A stretch of 64,000 nucleotides of DNA from Enterobacter oligotrophicus (GTDB lineage Bacteria > Pseudomonadota > Gammaproteobacteria > Enterobacterales > Enterobacteriaceae), in contig NZ_AP019007.1 of assembly GCF_009176645.1 (NCBI RefSeq), positions 1,426,001 to 1,490,000 of the forward strand, written 5' to 3'. The position numbers and the translations under genes are program-made. Position 1 is the first letter of the stretch, and each line of letters starts with the position of its first letter. Below are positions 18,861 through 26,826 of the stretch, one piece after another. The notes under the pieces are model-generated. The model made no database searches and was not told the DNA's origin. It saw nothing but the letters and a program-made list of their open reading frames with translations.

Positions 18861-19465
18861 TTTGCCCCCTCATTTAACGCCTGAAGCAGCGAAAGATCGC
18901 CGTAATCGGTATTGATCGTCAGCTCGCGCTTACGTTTGCTGGTGCGGGCGATGTCGCGAATATTGACCAGAATCAGCGCCTTGGTCGGGCAGGTGCGTAC
19001 ACAGGCCGGGCCCTGTTCGTCAAAGCTGCACAGGTCGCACTTCACCGCAACGGCGCGCACACCGGGGACCCAGTCCAGCAGCGAACTTATGCGTGCCGGA
19101 GCCGGTGGCGCAGGTGGCGCTTTCGGGGAATTGGCATTGGCCGGGATATGCAGCGGGCGGCTGCCGGAGAATTCAATCGCGCCAAACGGACAGGCAATGC
19201 CGCACAGCTTGCAACTGACGCACAGGCTTTCATTCAGTTGCACCGCGCCCTCGACACGGGTGATGGCATTCACAGGGCAGACCCCCGCACACGGCGCATC
19301 TTCACAGTGATGGCAAAGCTGCGGGGCAGACTCTTTTTCATTACGCATGACGCGCAGGCGCGGCATGGACTGCAGCCCGTGCAGGCGGTGCGTTTCCGAA
19401 CACGCCGCCTCACAGGTTCGACAGCCAATACAGACCGTCGAGTCAGCAATTACAAAACGGTTCAC
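18857..19465 (-). CDS. hycB: Formate hydrogenlyase iron-sulfur subunit HycB
   Basis: Protein of 202 residues linking formate dehydrogenase H (FdhF, encoded elsewhere) to the rest of the complex. The start is GTG at 19465, with GAGG at a good distance. Four cluster motifs are visible: CIGCRTCEAAC, CHHCEDAPCAGVC, CVSCKLCGIACP, and CDLCSFDEQGPACVRTC. A proline/alanine-rich stretch (KAPPAPPAPA) sits near residue 115. It is a paralogue of HydN. Confidence 0.96.
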   Translation of the reverse strand: MNRFVIADSTVCIGCRTCEAACSETHRLHGLQSMPRLRVMRNEKESAPQLCHHCEDAPCAGVCPVNAITRVEGAVQLNESLCVSCKLCGIACPFGAIEFSGSRPLHIPANANSPKAPPAPPAPARISSLLDWVPGVRAVAVKCDLCSFDEQGPACVRTCPTKALILVNIRDIARTSKRKRELTINTDYGDLSLLQALNEGAK

Positions 19466-19504
19466 CGGGCAATCCTCAGGTGATGGTCATTTTTGACGAA
19501 AAAC

Positions 19505-19530
19505 TGTCTCATCGACACTTCTCGACACTC
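19505..19530. promoter_or_regulatory. Candidate FhlA site between hycA and hycB
   Basis: TGTCTCATCGACACTTCTCG and the ACACTC after it contain TGTC/GACA half-sites like those in the other two FhlA-type regions of this window. An FhlA site in the hycA-hycB gap is known in E. coli. Confidence 0.45.
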
Positions 19531-19535
19531 GGTAA

Positions 19536-20000
19536 TCAGGCCACGTTCGCTGATGTTTTTCCGTCCATCAGCTGTTTCAGGTTGATCGGTAAATCATGCT
19601 CAACGGCGGCGTAGAGGCCGTTGTAAACCGGCGCGATCTTTTCCAGATAGTGCTCCAGCACCTGCTGGCGATCGCGGTTGCTGACGTGACCGTCCACCAT
19701 GCCATCGGCCATGAGCTGCGCCTGCGCAATACACTGTTTTTCACCCTCTTTCGTCTCGACGTAATACTCAATGGTGTGGCTGTTGAAGCTGTCTGCGAGG
19801 GTGACAAAAATCGTGAAGTGACCAAAAAGCACAAAGCGCATATCGCCCTGCGCCGCACAGCTCATGGCGTGATGAAGACGGGCTTTCGACAGGGTGATCC
19901 CCTGGACCAGGGAGTTGCAGTAGAGGTGCCACTGCTCCTGTAACTGCTGATGACGCTGTGCGATGTAATCTGCTTTTTCGCTAATTTCCCAAATAGTCAT
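19536..20000 (-). CDS. hycA: Formate hydrogenlyase regulatory protein HycA
   Basis: Cytoplasmic protein of 154 residues that counteracts FhlA and so dampens the formate regulon. It begins MTIWEISEKADYIAQRHQQL and resembles E. coli HycA (153 residues). No DNA-binding motif is visible, consistent with action on FhlA itself. It is the first gene of the hyc operon, downstream of a clear sigma-54 promoter. Confidence 0.95.
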   Translation of the reverse strand: MTIWEISEKADYIAQRHQQLQEQWHLYCNSLVQGITLSKARLHHAMSCAAQGDMRFVLFGHFTIFVTLADSFNSHTIEYYVETKEGEKQCIAQAQLMADGMVDGHVSNRDRQQVLEHYLEKIAPVYNGLYAAVEHDLPINLKQLMDGKTSANVA

Positions 20001-20035
20001 AAAAGGTATCCGGTTAATGGAGATAGCGGCTGTTA

Positions 20036-20051
20036 AGCAGTTTCCATGCCA
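20036..20051 (-). promoter_or_regulatory. Sigma-54 promoter of the hyc operon
   Basis: The minus strand reads TGGCATGGAAACTGCT, with GG and GC exactly ten bases apart, matching the sigma-54 -24/-12 pattern. It lies 35 bp before the hycA start. Confidence 0.85.
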
Positions 20052-20090
20052 ATTTTCAATTATTTGTTTTTAAATGATTTTATTCATCAA

Positions 20091-20145
20091 GATGCTGTCA
20101 ACGCCGCGCTGTCGACGTGTCATTTCGACAGCGTTGACATCGTCA
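20091..20145. promoter_or_regulatory. FhlA-type upstream activating region between hycA and hypA
   Basis: Nested inverted repeats are visible: TGTCAACGC (20096-20104) with GCGTTGACA (20131-20139), and inside them TGTCGA (20110-20115) with TCGACA (20125-20130). It lies between the two divergent sigma-54 promoters, so one region could serve both. The CTGTCGACGT core is shared with the hydN upstream region. Confidence 0.7.
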
Positions 20146-20165
20146 CGCCTTAACAAAAATCAAGC

Positions 20166-20181
20166 TGGCACCGTTATTGCA
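20166..20181 (+). promoter_or_regulatory. Sigma-54 promoter of the hyp operon
   Basis: TGGCACCGTTATTGCA is a perfect match to the sigma-54 consensus TGGCAC-N5-TTGCA. It lies 30 bp before the hypA start; the GAGGAGG ribosome site follows at 20201-20207. Confidence 0.92.
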
Positions 20182-20211
20182 TTCAATGGCGCAATTCATT
20201 GAGGAGGCGTC

Positions 20212-20562
20212 ATGCACGAAATCACCCTCTGCCAGCGGGCTCTGGAACTGATCGAGCAGCAGGCAGTGCAAAACCATGCGAAGCGCGTCACCGGCGTCTG
20301 GCTGAAGGTCGGGGCGTTTTCCTGCGTCGAGACCAGCGCTCTCACCTTCTGCTTTGAGCTGGTGTGTCGCGGCACGCTGGCGGAAGGCTGTGAGCTGCAT
20401 ATTGAAGCGCAGCAGGCTGAGTGCTGGTGCGGGCAGTGTCAGCAGTACGTCACCCTGCTGTCATCGAAGGTACAGCGCTGCCCGCAATGCCAGAGCACCG
20501 GGCTGCACATCGTGGCGGATGACGGCATGCAGATCCAACGCCTCGAAATCGAGAAGGAGTAA
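20212..20562 (+). CDS. hypA: Hydrogenase nickel-insertion protein HypA
   Basis: Nickel metallochaperone of 116 residues acting with HypB to load nickel into the hydrogenase large subunit. It begins MHEITLCQRALELIEQQ, with the nickel-binding His2, and has a zinc site made of two CxxC pairs (CWCGQC and CPQC). It is the first gene of hypABCDE-fhlA, with a very strong Shine-Dalgarno. Confidence 0.97.
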   Translation: MHEITLCQRALELIEQQAVQNHAKRVTGVWLKVGAFSCVETSALTFCFELVCRGTLAEGCELHIEAQQAECWCGQCQQYVTLLSSKVQRCPQCQSTGLHIVADDGMQIQRLEIEKE

Positions 20563-20565
20563 CTT

Positions 20566-21429
20566 ATGTGCAGTACCTGCGGTTGCGCTGAAGGCAACCT
20601 GTATATCGAAGGGGATGAACATCACCCGCATTCCGCGTTTCGCTCCGCGCCCTTTTCCCCCGCCCCACGCCCTGCGGCGGCGCTGACCGGCATCACCTTT
20701 ACGCCTCAGCAATCCGCGGCAGGTGACCTGCATTATGGTCACGGCGCAGCGGGCACCCACGCACCGGGGATCAGCCAGCGCCAGATGCTGGAAGTCGAAA
20801 TTAACGTGCTGGACAAAAACAACCAGCTTGCCGCCCGCAACCGCGCCCGCTTTGCCGCCCACAAACAGCTGGTGCTGAACCTGGTCTCCAGCCCTGGCTC
20901 CGGCAAAACCACGCTGCTCACGGAGACGCTCAAACGCCTGAACACGCGCACGCCTTGCGCGGTGATCGAAGGCGATCAGCAGACGGTAAACGATGCCGCG
21001 CGTATTCGCGCAACCGGCACGCCGGCGATTCAGGTCAACACCGGCAAAGGCTGCCATCTGGATGCGCAGATGATTGCCGATGCCGCGTCGCGCCTGCCGC
21101 TGGCGGATAACGGCATCCTGTTTATTGAAAATGTCGGCAACCTGGTTTGCCCGGCGAGTTTCGACCTGGGTGAGCGGCATAAAGTGGCGGTGCTTTCAGT
21201 AACCGAAGGCGAAGACAAGCCGCTGAAATACCCGCACATGTTTGCCGCCGCGTCATTGATGCTGCTGAACAAAGTCGACCTGCTGCCGTACCTGAACTTT
21301 GAAGTGGATAAATGCCTGGCATACGCCCGTGAAGTGAACCCGGAGATTGAGATCCTGCTGGTCTCCGCCACGCGCGGTGACGGCATGGACAGCTGGCTCA
21401 ACTGGCTGGAGAACGAACGATGTGCATAG
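20566..21429 (+). CDS. hypB: Hydrogenase nickel-incorporation GTPase HypB
   Basis: GTPase of 287 residues that drives nickel delivery with HypA. The N-terminal metal motif MCSTCGC is followed by a histidine-containing linker and a P-loop GTPase domain from about residue 100 ([32 protein letters not shown]). It is three residues shorter than E. coli HypB, in the linker. It overlaps hypC by 10 bp. Confidence 0.97.
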   Translation: MCSTCGCAEGNLYIEGDEHHPHSAFRSAPFSPAPRPAAALTGITFTPQQSAAGDLHYGHGAAGTHAPGISQRQMLEVEINVLDKNNQLAARNRARFAAHKQLVLNLVSSPGSGKTTLLTETLKRLNTRTPCAVIEGDQQTVNDAARIRATGTPAIQVNTGKGCHLDAQMIADAASRLPLADNGILFIENVGNLVCPASFDLGERHKVAVLSVTEGEDKPLKYPHMFAAASLMLLNKVDLLPYLNFEVDKCLAYAREVNPEIEILLVSATRGDGMDSWLNWLENERCA

Positions 21430-21692
21430 GCGTCCCCGGACACATTCACGCCATCGACGGGAATCAGGCCAGAGTGGACGTTTGCGGCGTACTGCGCGAC
21501 GTCGATTTGACCCTGGTGGGAAGCGTTGATGAGAACGGAACGTCACGTCTCGGCCAGTGGGTACTGGTACATGTGGGTTTTGCCATGAGCGTAATTAATG
21601 AAGCGGAAGCCCGCGACACGCTCGACGCCCTGCAGAATATGTTCGACGTGGAGCCTGACGTCGGGGCGCTGCTGTACGGTGAGGAGCGATAA
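21420..21692 (+). CDS. hypC: Hydrogenase maturation chaperone HypC
   Basis: Protein of 90 residues that carries the Fe(CN)2CO unit with HypD and guides it to HycE. It begins [16 protein letters not shown], with the essential Cys2. It starts within the hypB stop region, indicating translational coupling, and is followed by hypD after three bases. Confidence 0.97.
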   Translation: MCIGVPGHIHAIDGNQARVDVCGVLRDVDLTLVGSVDENGTSRLGQWVLVHVGFAMSVINEAEARDTLDALQNMFDVEPDVGALLYGEER

Positions 21693-21695
21693 CTC

Positions 21696-22817
21696 ATGCG
21701 TTACGTTGATGAATACCGCGCACCTGAGCAGGTGATGCAGCTTATCGACCACCTGAAAACCCGCGCAGCGCTGTTGAGTTACACCGCTGAAAAACCGCTG
21801 CGGATCATGGAGGTATGCGGCGGACACACCCATGCCATCTTCAAATTTGGCCTCGACCAGTTACTGCCGGATAACATTGAGTTTATCCACGGCCCCGGCT
21901 GTCCGGTGTGCGTGTTGCCGATGGGCCGCATCGACAGCTGTATCGACATCGCCAGCCAGCCTGACGTCATCTTCTGTACCTTTGGTGATGCAATGCGTGT
22001 ACCGGGAAGAAATGGCTCTCTTTTGCAGGCAAAAGCGCGCGGATCGGACGTTCGTATCGTTTACTCGCCGATGGATGCCCTGACGCTGGCGACAGAGAAC
22101 CCGCCGCGTAAGGTGGTCTTTTTCGGCCTGGGTTTTGAAACCACTATGCCTGCTACGGCAATCACACTACAGCAGGCCAAAGCCCGCAACATCACAAACT
22201 TTTTCTTTTTCTGCCAGCATATTACGCTTATTCCCACGCTGCGCAGCCTGCTCGAAGAGCCAGATAACGGCATTGATGCGTTTCTGGCTCCGGGCCATGT
22301 CAGTATGGTTATCGGCACCGAAGCCTACGGTTTTATCGCTGAACAGTACGATCGCCCCTTAGTGGTCGCTGGTTTCGAACCTCTTGATCTACTGCAAGGC
22401 GTGACCATGCTGGTTGAGCAGAAAATAGCAGCCCTGAGTGCGGTGGAAAATCAGTACCGCCGCGTGGTGCCCGATACCGGGAATGTACTCGCGCAACAAG
22501 CCATCGCGGAGGTGTTTAGCGTCGAAGGCGACAGCGAATGGCGCGGGCTGGGGCTGATTGCTGAATCTGGTGTCCACCTGACGCCCGCGTATCACTCATT
22601 CGATGCCGAAGCGCATTTCCGCCCGCTGCCGCAACAGGTGTGTGACGATCCCCGAGCCCGCTGCGGCGAGGTGCTCACCGGCAAATGCAAACCCCATCAA
22701 TGCCCGTTATTTGGCAACACCTGTAACCCGCAAACCGCATTTGGCGCGCTGATGGTCTCTTCCGAAGGGGCCTGCGCCGCGTGGTATCAGTATCGCAATC
22801 AGGAGTGTGAAGCATGA
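21696..22817 (+). CDS. hypD: Hydrogenase maturation iron-sulfur protein HypD
   Basis: 4Fe-4S protein of 373 residues that, with HypC, assembles the Fe(CN)2CO group. Conserved motifs: EVCGGHTH (cysteine near residue 41), GPGCPVCV, GFETTMPAT, and the C-terminal cluster cysteines in CGEVLTGKCKPHQCPLFG and NTCNPQ. It overlaps hypE by four bases (ATGA). Confidence 0.97.
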   Translation: MRYVDEYRAPEQVMQLIDHLKTRAALLSYTAEKPLRIMEVCGGHTHAIFKFGLDQLLPDNIEFIHGPGCPVCVLPMGRIDSCIDIASQPDVIFCTFGDAMRVPGRNGSLLQAKARGSDVRIVYSPMDALTLATENPPRKVVFFGLGFETTMPATAITLQQAKARNITNFFFFCQHITLIPTLRSLLEEPDNGIDAFLAPGHVSMVIGTEAYGFIAEQYDRPLVVAGFEPLDLLQGVTMLVEQKIAALSAVENQYRRVVPDTGNVLAQQAIAEVFSVEGDSEWRGLGLIAESGVHLTPAYHSFDAEAHFRPLPQQVCDDPRARCGEVLTGKCKPHQCPLFGNTCNPQTAFGALMVSSEGACAAWYQYRNQECEA

Positions 22818-23824
22818 ACACGGTGGAAATGGCGCACGGAAGCGGTGGACAGGCGATGCAGCAGTTGATCAGTCAGCTGTTTATGAACGCGTTTAATAAC
22901 CCCTGGCTGGCCGAACAGGAGGACCAGGCGCGTATTGACCTCTCGACTCTCACGGCCCAGGGCGACAGGCTGGCGTTTTCCACCGACAGCTACGTGATTG
23001 ACCCGCTCTTCTTTCCCGGTGGCGATATTGGCAAGCTGGCTATCTGCGGCACGGCAAACGATGTGGCCGTCAGCGGTGCGGTTCCGCGCTTCCTCTCCTG
23101 TGGATTCATTCTCGAAGAAGGGCTGCCAATGGAGACGCTCAACGCGGTGGTTACCAGCATGGCACACACCGCGCGCGAGGCGGGGATTGCTATCGTCACG
23201 GGCGATACCAAAGTGGTGCAGCGTGGTGCAGCCGACAAGCTGTTTATCAACACTGCCGGAATGGGTGCAATTCCTGCCGACATCCGCTGGAGCGCTCAAC
23301 GGCTCAGCGTGGGCGATGTGTTGATTGTCAGCGGGACGCTGGGTTGCCACGGGGCGACCATCCTTAACCTGCGTGAAGGCTTAGGGCTGGACGGTGAATT
23401 ACGCAGCGACTGTGCGGTACTCACGCCGCTTATTCAGACGCTGCGCACGATTCCGGGCGTGAAAGCCCTGCGTGATGCCACACGCGGCGGCGTGAATGCA
23501 GTCGTACATGAGTTTGCGGCAAGCAGTGGCTGCGGTATTGAACTGACCGAGCGCGCCTTGCCCGTTAAGCCAGCCGTGCGAGGGCTTTGCGAGCTATTAG
23601 GACTCGATCCGCTAAATTTTGCCAACGAAGGCAAGCTGGTGATCGGCGTGGAACGCCAGGCTGCGGAAGCGGTACTGGCTCAGCTGCGAGCGCACACGTC
23701 AGGAAAAGAGGCTGCCATCATTGGTGAAGTGGTTGAGCGCAAAGGGGTGCGCCTGACCGGGCTTTATGGCGTGAAACGCACGCTCGATCTGCCTCACGCA
23801 GAACCTTTACCCCGAATTTGCTAG
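22814..23824 (+). CDS. hypE: Carbamoyl dehydratase HypE
   Basis: PurM-like enzyme of 336 residues that dehydrates the carbamoyl group placed by HypF on its C-terminal cysteine to give thiocyanate, the CN donor. It begins MNTVEMAHGSGGQAMQQL and ends PRIC, so the essential terminal cysteine is intact. ATP-binding motifs are visible (FSTDSYVIDPLFFPGG, GDTKVVQRG). It is followed by fhlA after 63 bp. Confidence 0.98.
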   Translation: MNTVEMAHGSGGQAMQQLISQLFMNAFNNPWLAEQEDQARIDLSTLTAQGDRLAFSTDSYVIDPLFFPGGDIGKLAICGTANDVAVSGAVPRFLSCGFILEEGLPMETLNAVVTSMAHTAREAGIAIVTGDTKVVQRGAADKLFINTAGMGAIPADIRWSAQRLSVGDVLIVSGTLGCHGATILNLREGLGLDGELRSDCAVLTPLIQTLRTIPGVKALRDATRGGVNAVVHEFAASSGCGIELTERALPVKPAVRGLCELLGLDPLNFANEGKLVIGVERQAAEAVLAQLRAHTSGKEAAIIGEVVERKGVRLTGLYGVKRTLDLPHAEPLPRIC

Positions 23825-23887
23825 AACCGCGCCAAAAGCGGTCAGCGCTGAATTTTTCTTTTTTGCCAGTTTCTATTGGAATGCAAT

Positions 23888-25960
23888 ATGCCGTATACAC
23901 CGATGAGCGATCTTGGACAGCAGGGCCTGTTCGATATCACGCGCACACTTTTACAGCAGCCCGATCTCGGATCGCTGAGCGATGCCCTGACGCGCCTGGT
24001 CAGGCAATCTGCGCTGGCGGACAGCACCGCCATAGTGCTGTGGCATAGCGGAAATCATCGCGCGAGCTATTATTCAACGCGTGATAGCGGCAAAACCTTT
24101 GAGTATGAAGACGAAACGTACCTGGCGCACGGCCCGGTGCGTCGTATTCTCTCCCGCCCGGAAGCCCTGCATTGCAACTTTGATGAATTCCGGCAGGCCT
24201 GGCCGATGCTGGCACAGAGCAATTTATATCAACCGTTTGGGCACTACTGCATGCTGCCTCTGGCAGTAGAAGGGCATATTTTTGGCGGTTGCGAGTTTAT
24301 TCGTCACACTCACCAGCCGTGGAGTGAGGCGGAGTATGAACGCCTGCACACCTTTACCCAGATTGTGGCCGTGGTGACAGAACAGATCCAAAACCGCGCC
24401 ACCAACAATGTCAATTACGACCTGCTGAGCCGCGAGCGTGATAACTTCCGTATCCTGGTCGCCATCACCAACGCCGTGCTGTCGCAGCTTGATATGGATG
24501 AACTGGTTGGCGAAGTCTCGAAAGAGATCCATCACTATTTCAAAATCGATGCGATAAGCATCGCGCTCCGGAGCCATCGCAAGGGTAAGCTCAACATTTA
24601 CTCCACGCACTATCTGGATGAAGCAAACCCTGCGCATGAGCAAAGTGAAGTGGATGAAGCGGGGACACTTTCAGAGCGGGTGTTTAAGAGCAAAGAGCTT
24701 CTGCTGCTCAATCTCAACGAGCAGGACCCGCTGGCACCTTATGAGAGAATGCTGTTTAACACCTGGGGCAACAAAATCCAAACCCTGTGCCTGCTGCCGC
24801 TGATGTCAGGTAATACCATGCTGGGCGTGCTGAAGCTGGCGCAGTGTGACGAAGGCGTATTCACCACCGCTAACCTGAAGCTGCTGCGCCAGATTGCAGA
24901 GCGGATCTCCATCGCGCTGGATAACGCGCTGGCCTATCAGGAGATCCATCGTCTGAAAGAGCGGCTGGTGGATGAGAACCTGGCGCTGACGGAGCAGCTC
25001 AACAATGTGGACAGCGAGTTCGGTGAAATCATTGGCCGTAGTGAAGCCATGTACAGCGTTCTCAAGCAGGTTGAGATGGTGGCGCAAAGCGACAGTACGG
25101 TGCTCATCCTGGGTGAAACCGGCACGGGTAAGGAGCTGATTGCCCGCGCCATCCATAATCTGAGTAACCGTAACAGCCGCCGCATGGTGAAAATGAACTG
25201 CGCCGCCATGCCTGCCGGTCTGCTGGAAAGCGATCTCTTCGGCCATGAACGCGGCGCGTTTACCGGTGCCAGCAGCCAGCGACTGGGGCGTTTTGAACTG
25301 GCGGATAAAAGCTCACTGTTCCTCGACGAAGTAGGCGATATGCCGCTGGAGCTGCAGCCGAAGCTGCTGCGCGTCTTGCAGGAACAAGAATTTGAACGTC
25401 TCGGCAGCAACAAACTGATTCAGACGGACGTGCGCTTAATTGCTGCAACCAACCGCGACCTGAAAAAAATGGTCGCTGACCGTGAGTTTCGAAGCGATCT
25501 CTATTACCGCCTGAATGTCTTTCCGATTTTTTTGCCTCCGCTGCGCGAGCGCCCGGAAGATATCCCGCTGCTGGTCAAAGCCTTTACCGCCAAAATTGCG
25601 CGCCGGATGGGGCGCAATATCAGCAGCATTCCCGCCGAAACGTTACGCACCCTCTCCTCTATGGAGTGGCCGGGCAACGTGAGGGAGCTTGAGAACGTTA
25701 TTGAACGTGCGGTACTTCTGACGCGCGGCAGCGTGTTACAGCTGTCGCTGCCCGAAATCTCAATGCCGGAAGCGTTAACGACTGCGGCAGAAGTGGCGCA
25801 GGATGGCGAAGATGAATATCAGTTGATTATGCGCGTGCTGAAAGAGACCAATGGCGTGGTCGCGGGGCCAAAAGGGGCAGCCCAACGGCTGGGGCTTAAG
25901 CGCACCACACTGCTTTCGCGCATGAAACGTCTTGGGATTGATAAAGAGAGCCTGGTTTAA
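23888..25960 (+). CDS. fhlA: Formate hydrogenlyase transcriptional activator FhlA
   Basis: Sigma-54 enhancer-binding activator of 690 residues that senses formate and switches on hyc, hyp, hydN-hypF and fdhF. The start MPYTPMSDLGQQGLFDITR at 23888 matches E. coli. Two GAF-type sensor domains occupy about residues 20-170 and 200-345. The AAA+ domain (about 380-620) has Walker A GETGTGKE, the sigma-54 contact loop GAFTGAS, and a Walker B-like FLDEVGD. A Fis-type helix-turn-helix ends the protein (AAQRLGLKRTTLLSRMKRL). It lies at the end of the hyp operon. Confidence 0.97.
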   Translation: MPYTPMSDLGQQGLFDITRTLLQQPDLGSLSDALTRLVRQSALADSTAIVLWHSGNHRASYYSTRDSGKTFEYEDETYLAHGPVRRILSRPEALHCNFDEFRQAWPMLAQSNLYQPFGHYCMLPLAVEGHIFGGCEFIRHTHQPWSEAEYERLHTFTQIVAVVTEQIQNRATNNVNYDLLSRERDNFRILVAITNAVLSQLDMDELVGEVSKEIHHYFKIDAISIALRSHRKGKLNIYSTHYLDEANPAHEQSEVDEAGTLSERVFKSKELLLLNLNEQDPLAPYERMLFNTWGNKIQTLCLLPLMSGNTMLGVLKLAQCDEGVFTTANLKLLRQIAERISIALDNALAYQEIHRLKERLVDENLALTEQLNNVDSEFGEIIGRSEAMYSVLKQVEMVAQSDSTVLILGETGTGKELIARAIHNLSNRNSRRMVKMNCAAMPAGLLESDLFGHERGAFTGASSQRLGRFELADKSSLFLDEVGDMPLELQPKLLRVLQEQEFERLGSNKLIQTDVRLIAATNRDLKKMVADREFRSDLYYRLNVFPIFLPPLRERPEDIPLLVKAFTAKIARRMGRNISSIPAETLRTLSSMEWPGNVRELENVIERAVLLTRGSVLQLSLPEISMPEALTTAAEVAQDGEDEYQLIMRVLKETNGVVAGPKGAAQRLGLKRTTLLSRMKRLGIDKESLV

Positions 25961-25987
25961 CGGCCGATCTGATGGTCGTTATTTTTT
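25959..25987. terminator. Terminator between fhlA and ygbA
   Basis: AACGGCC pairs with GGTCGTT (one G-T pair) around an 8-base loop, followed by A and six T. It overlaps the end of convergent ygbA. Confidence 0.6.
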
Positions 25988-26323
25988 CGGGCGATATTTT
26001 TCCGGCAGCTCCGGCACCGGGCGACGATCGTCAATCAGGTGGCGGATGGTCAAAATCGGATGATGCCATAACATACGCGGCCCAGCCCAGCGCATAACCT
26101 GTTTCATCTCTTCACGCTTAGCCGGCTGATAGCAGTGAACGGGACACTGTTTACAGGCTGGCTTATCCTCACCAAAGACACATTTATCCAGGCGTTTATC
26201 CGCATAGGCGTTAAGCGCCTGGTAATGTCCTTCTTCTGTAGAGGCCTGCGGGCACTGCTTTTCATACAGCGCGATCATTCTGGCGATCGTCTCTTTTTCT
26301 CGTGCGATGCGTTTACCGGGCAT
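25979..26323 (-). CDS. ygbA: YgbA family protein, nitrosative-stress regulated
   Basis: Protein of 114 residues with the family cysteine pattern C-X3-H (KQCPVHC) and further conserved Cys/His (KCVFGEDKPACKQC), suggesting metal or cluster binding. The E. coli gene is strongly induced by nitric oxide through NsrR; its biochemical role is not settled here. It is separate from fhlA and convergent with it. A half-conserved NsrR palindrome lies 19-41 bp upstream of its start. Confidence 0.88.
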   Translation of the reverse strand: MPGKRIAREKETIARMIALYEKQCPQASTEEGHYQALNAYADKRLDKCVFGEDKPACKQCPVHCYQPAKREEMKQVMRWAGPRMLWHHPILTIRHLIDDRRPVPELPEKYRPKK

Positions 26324-26341
26324 GATGAATTACCGAATAAT

Positions 26342-26364
26342 AAGGTGCATTTATAATACCATTT
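26342..26364. promoter_or_regulatory. Candidate NsrR site upstream of ygbA
   Basis: The left half AAGGTGCATTT (26342-26352) fits the NsrR half-site AAGATGCATTT at 10 of 11 bases. The right half (26354-26364) fits only about 6 of 11. NsrR control of ygbA is established in E. coli. Confidence 0.5.
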
Positions 26365-26442
26365 AATCCTCAGGGTTTCAGTTGTTACATTCCATTTTCT
26401 GAAGACGCCTTCCAGTTTTAAGCCTGTTACGTTTCGTTTTTA

Positions 26443-26458
26443 CTGGTATTTTATACAG
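26443..26458. promoter_or_regulatory. LexA (SOS) box upstream of the symE-like gene
   Basis: CTGGTATTTTATACAG matches the LexA consensus CTGT-N8-ACAG with a single change and an A/T-rich centre. It lies 24 bp before the ATG of the symE-like gene, a position that would block its promoter. Confidence 0.72.
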
Positions 26459-26482
26459 GTAATTTGCTTACCCGGAGGCTGT

Positions 26483-26713
26483 ATGCAAGAGATCGCTATC
26501 ACTAAACCTTATCGTCATTTGAAAGTTGGCTACTTCAGAAAGCGCCATGAGGATCGTAAAACCAAAATCCCAAAACGCTACAGCGTCCATGCTGCTCTTA
26601 GCCTGAAAGGTGACTGGCTTGAAAAAGCCGGATTTACCACAAATTCGCAGGTACGGGTCGGTGTTGAGCATGGGAAAATCGTCATTGAATTAATGCAGGA
26701 AGGCACCTCGTAA
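26483..26713 (+). CDS. SymE-family toxin-like protein
   Basis: Small protein of 76 residues. The part ALSLKGDWLEKAGFTTNSQV followed by RVGVEHGKIVIEL matches the SymE core (LKGQWLEAAGF... then a valine-rich strand with G.IVL), an AbrB/MazE-like swapped-hairpin fold. E. coli SymE is 113 residues, so this copy lacks the C-terminal part. E. coli symE is SOS-induced, restrained by the antisense RNA SymR, and slows translation or compacts the nucleoid when overproduced. Here a LexA-like box and a strong GGAGG ribosome site are present. It stands alone between ygbA and mutS, with no restriction-modification genes nearby. An antisense RNA cannot be confirmed by eye. Confidence 0.8.
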   Translation: MQEIAITKPYRHLKVGYFRKRHEDRKTKIPKRYSVHAALSLKGDWLEKAGFTTNSQVRVGVEHGKIVIELMQEGTS

Positions 26714-26747
26714 AGTCGCGACATTTTTCTGCGCCGTGCCTTTTTTT
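26700..26747 (+). terminator. Terminator overlapping the 3' end of the symE-like gene
   Basis: AAGGCAC pairs with GTGCCTT across a long loop that itself contains the palindrome GTCGCGAC, followed by a T-run. It would insulate mutS from SOS transcription. Confidence 0.5.
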
Positions 26748-26826
26748 CATGCGACAATAGAGGAAACCAACGGCCAGTGAGCCGCTCAAAAAATACTATT
26801 TTTAAAGAAATGGATATCATAACTCC

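Noticed and set aside
17817..18884. 355-codon plus-strand ORF antisense to hycC
   Set aside because: The Gln/Arg/His-rich composition is typical of the reverse of a hydrophobic membrane gene; no ribosome site.
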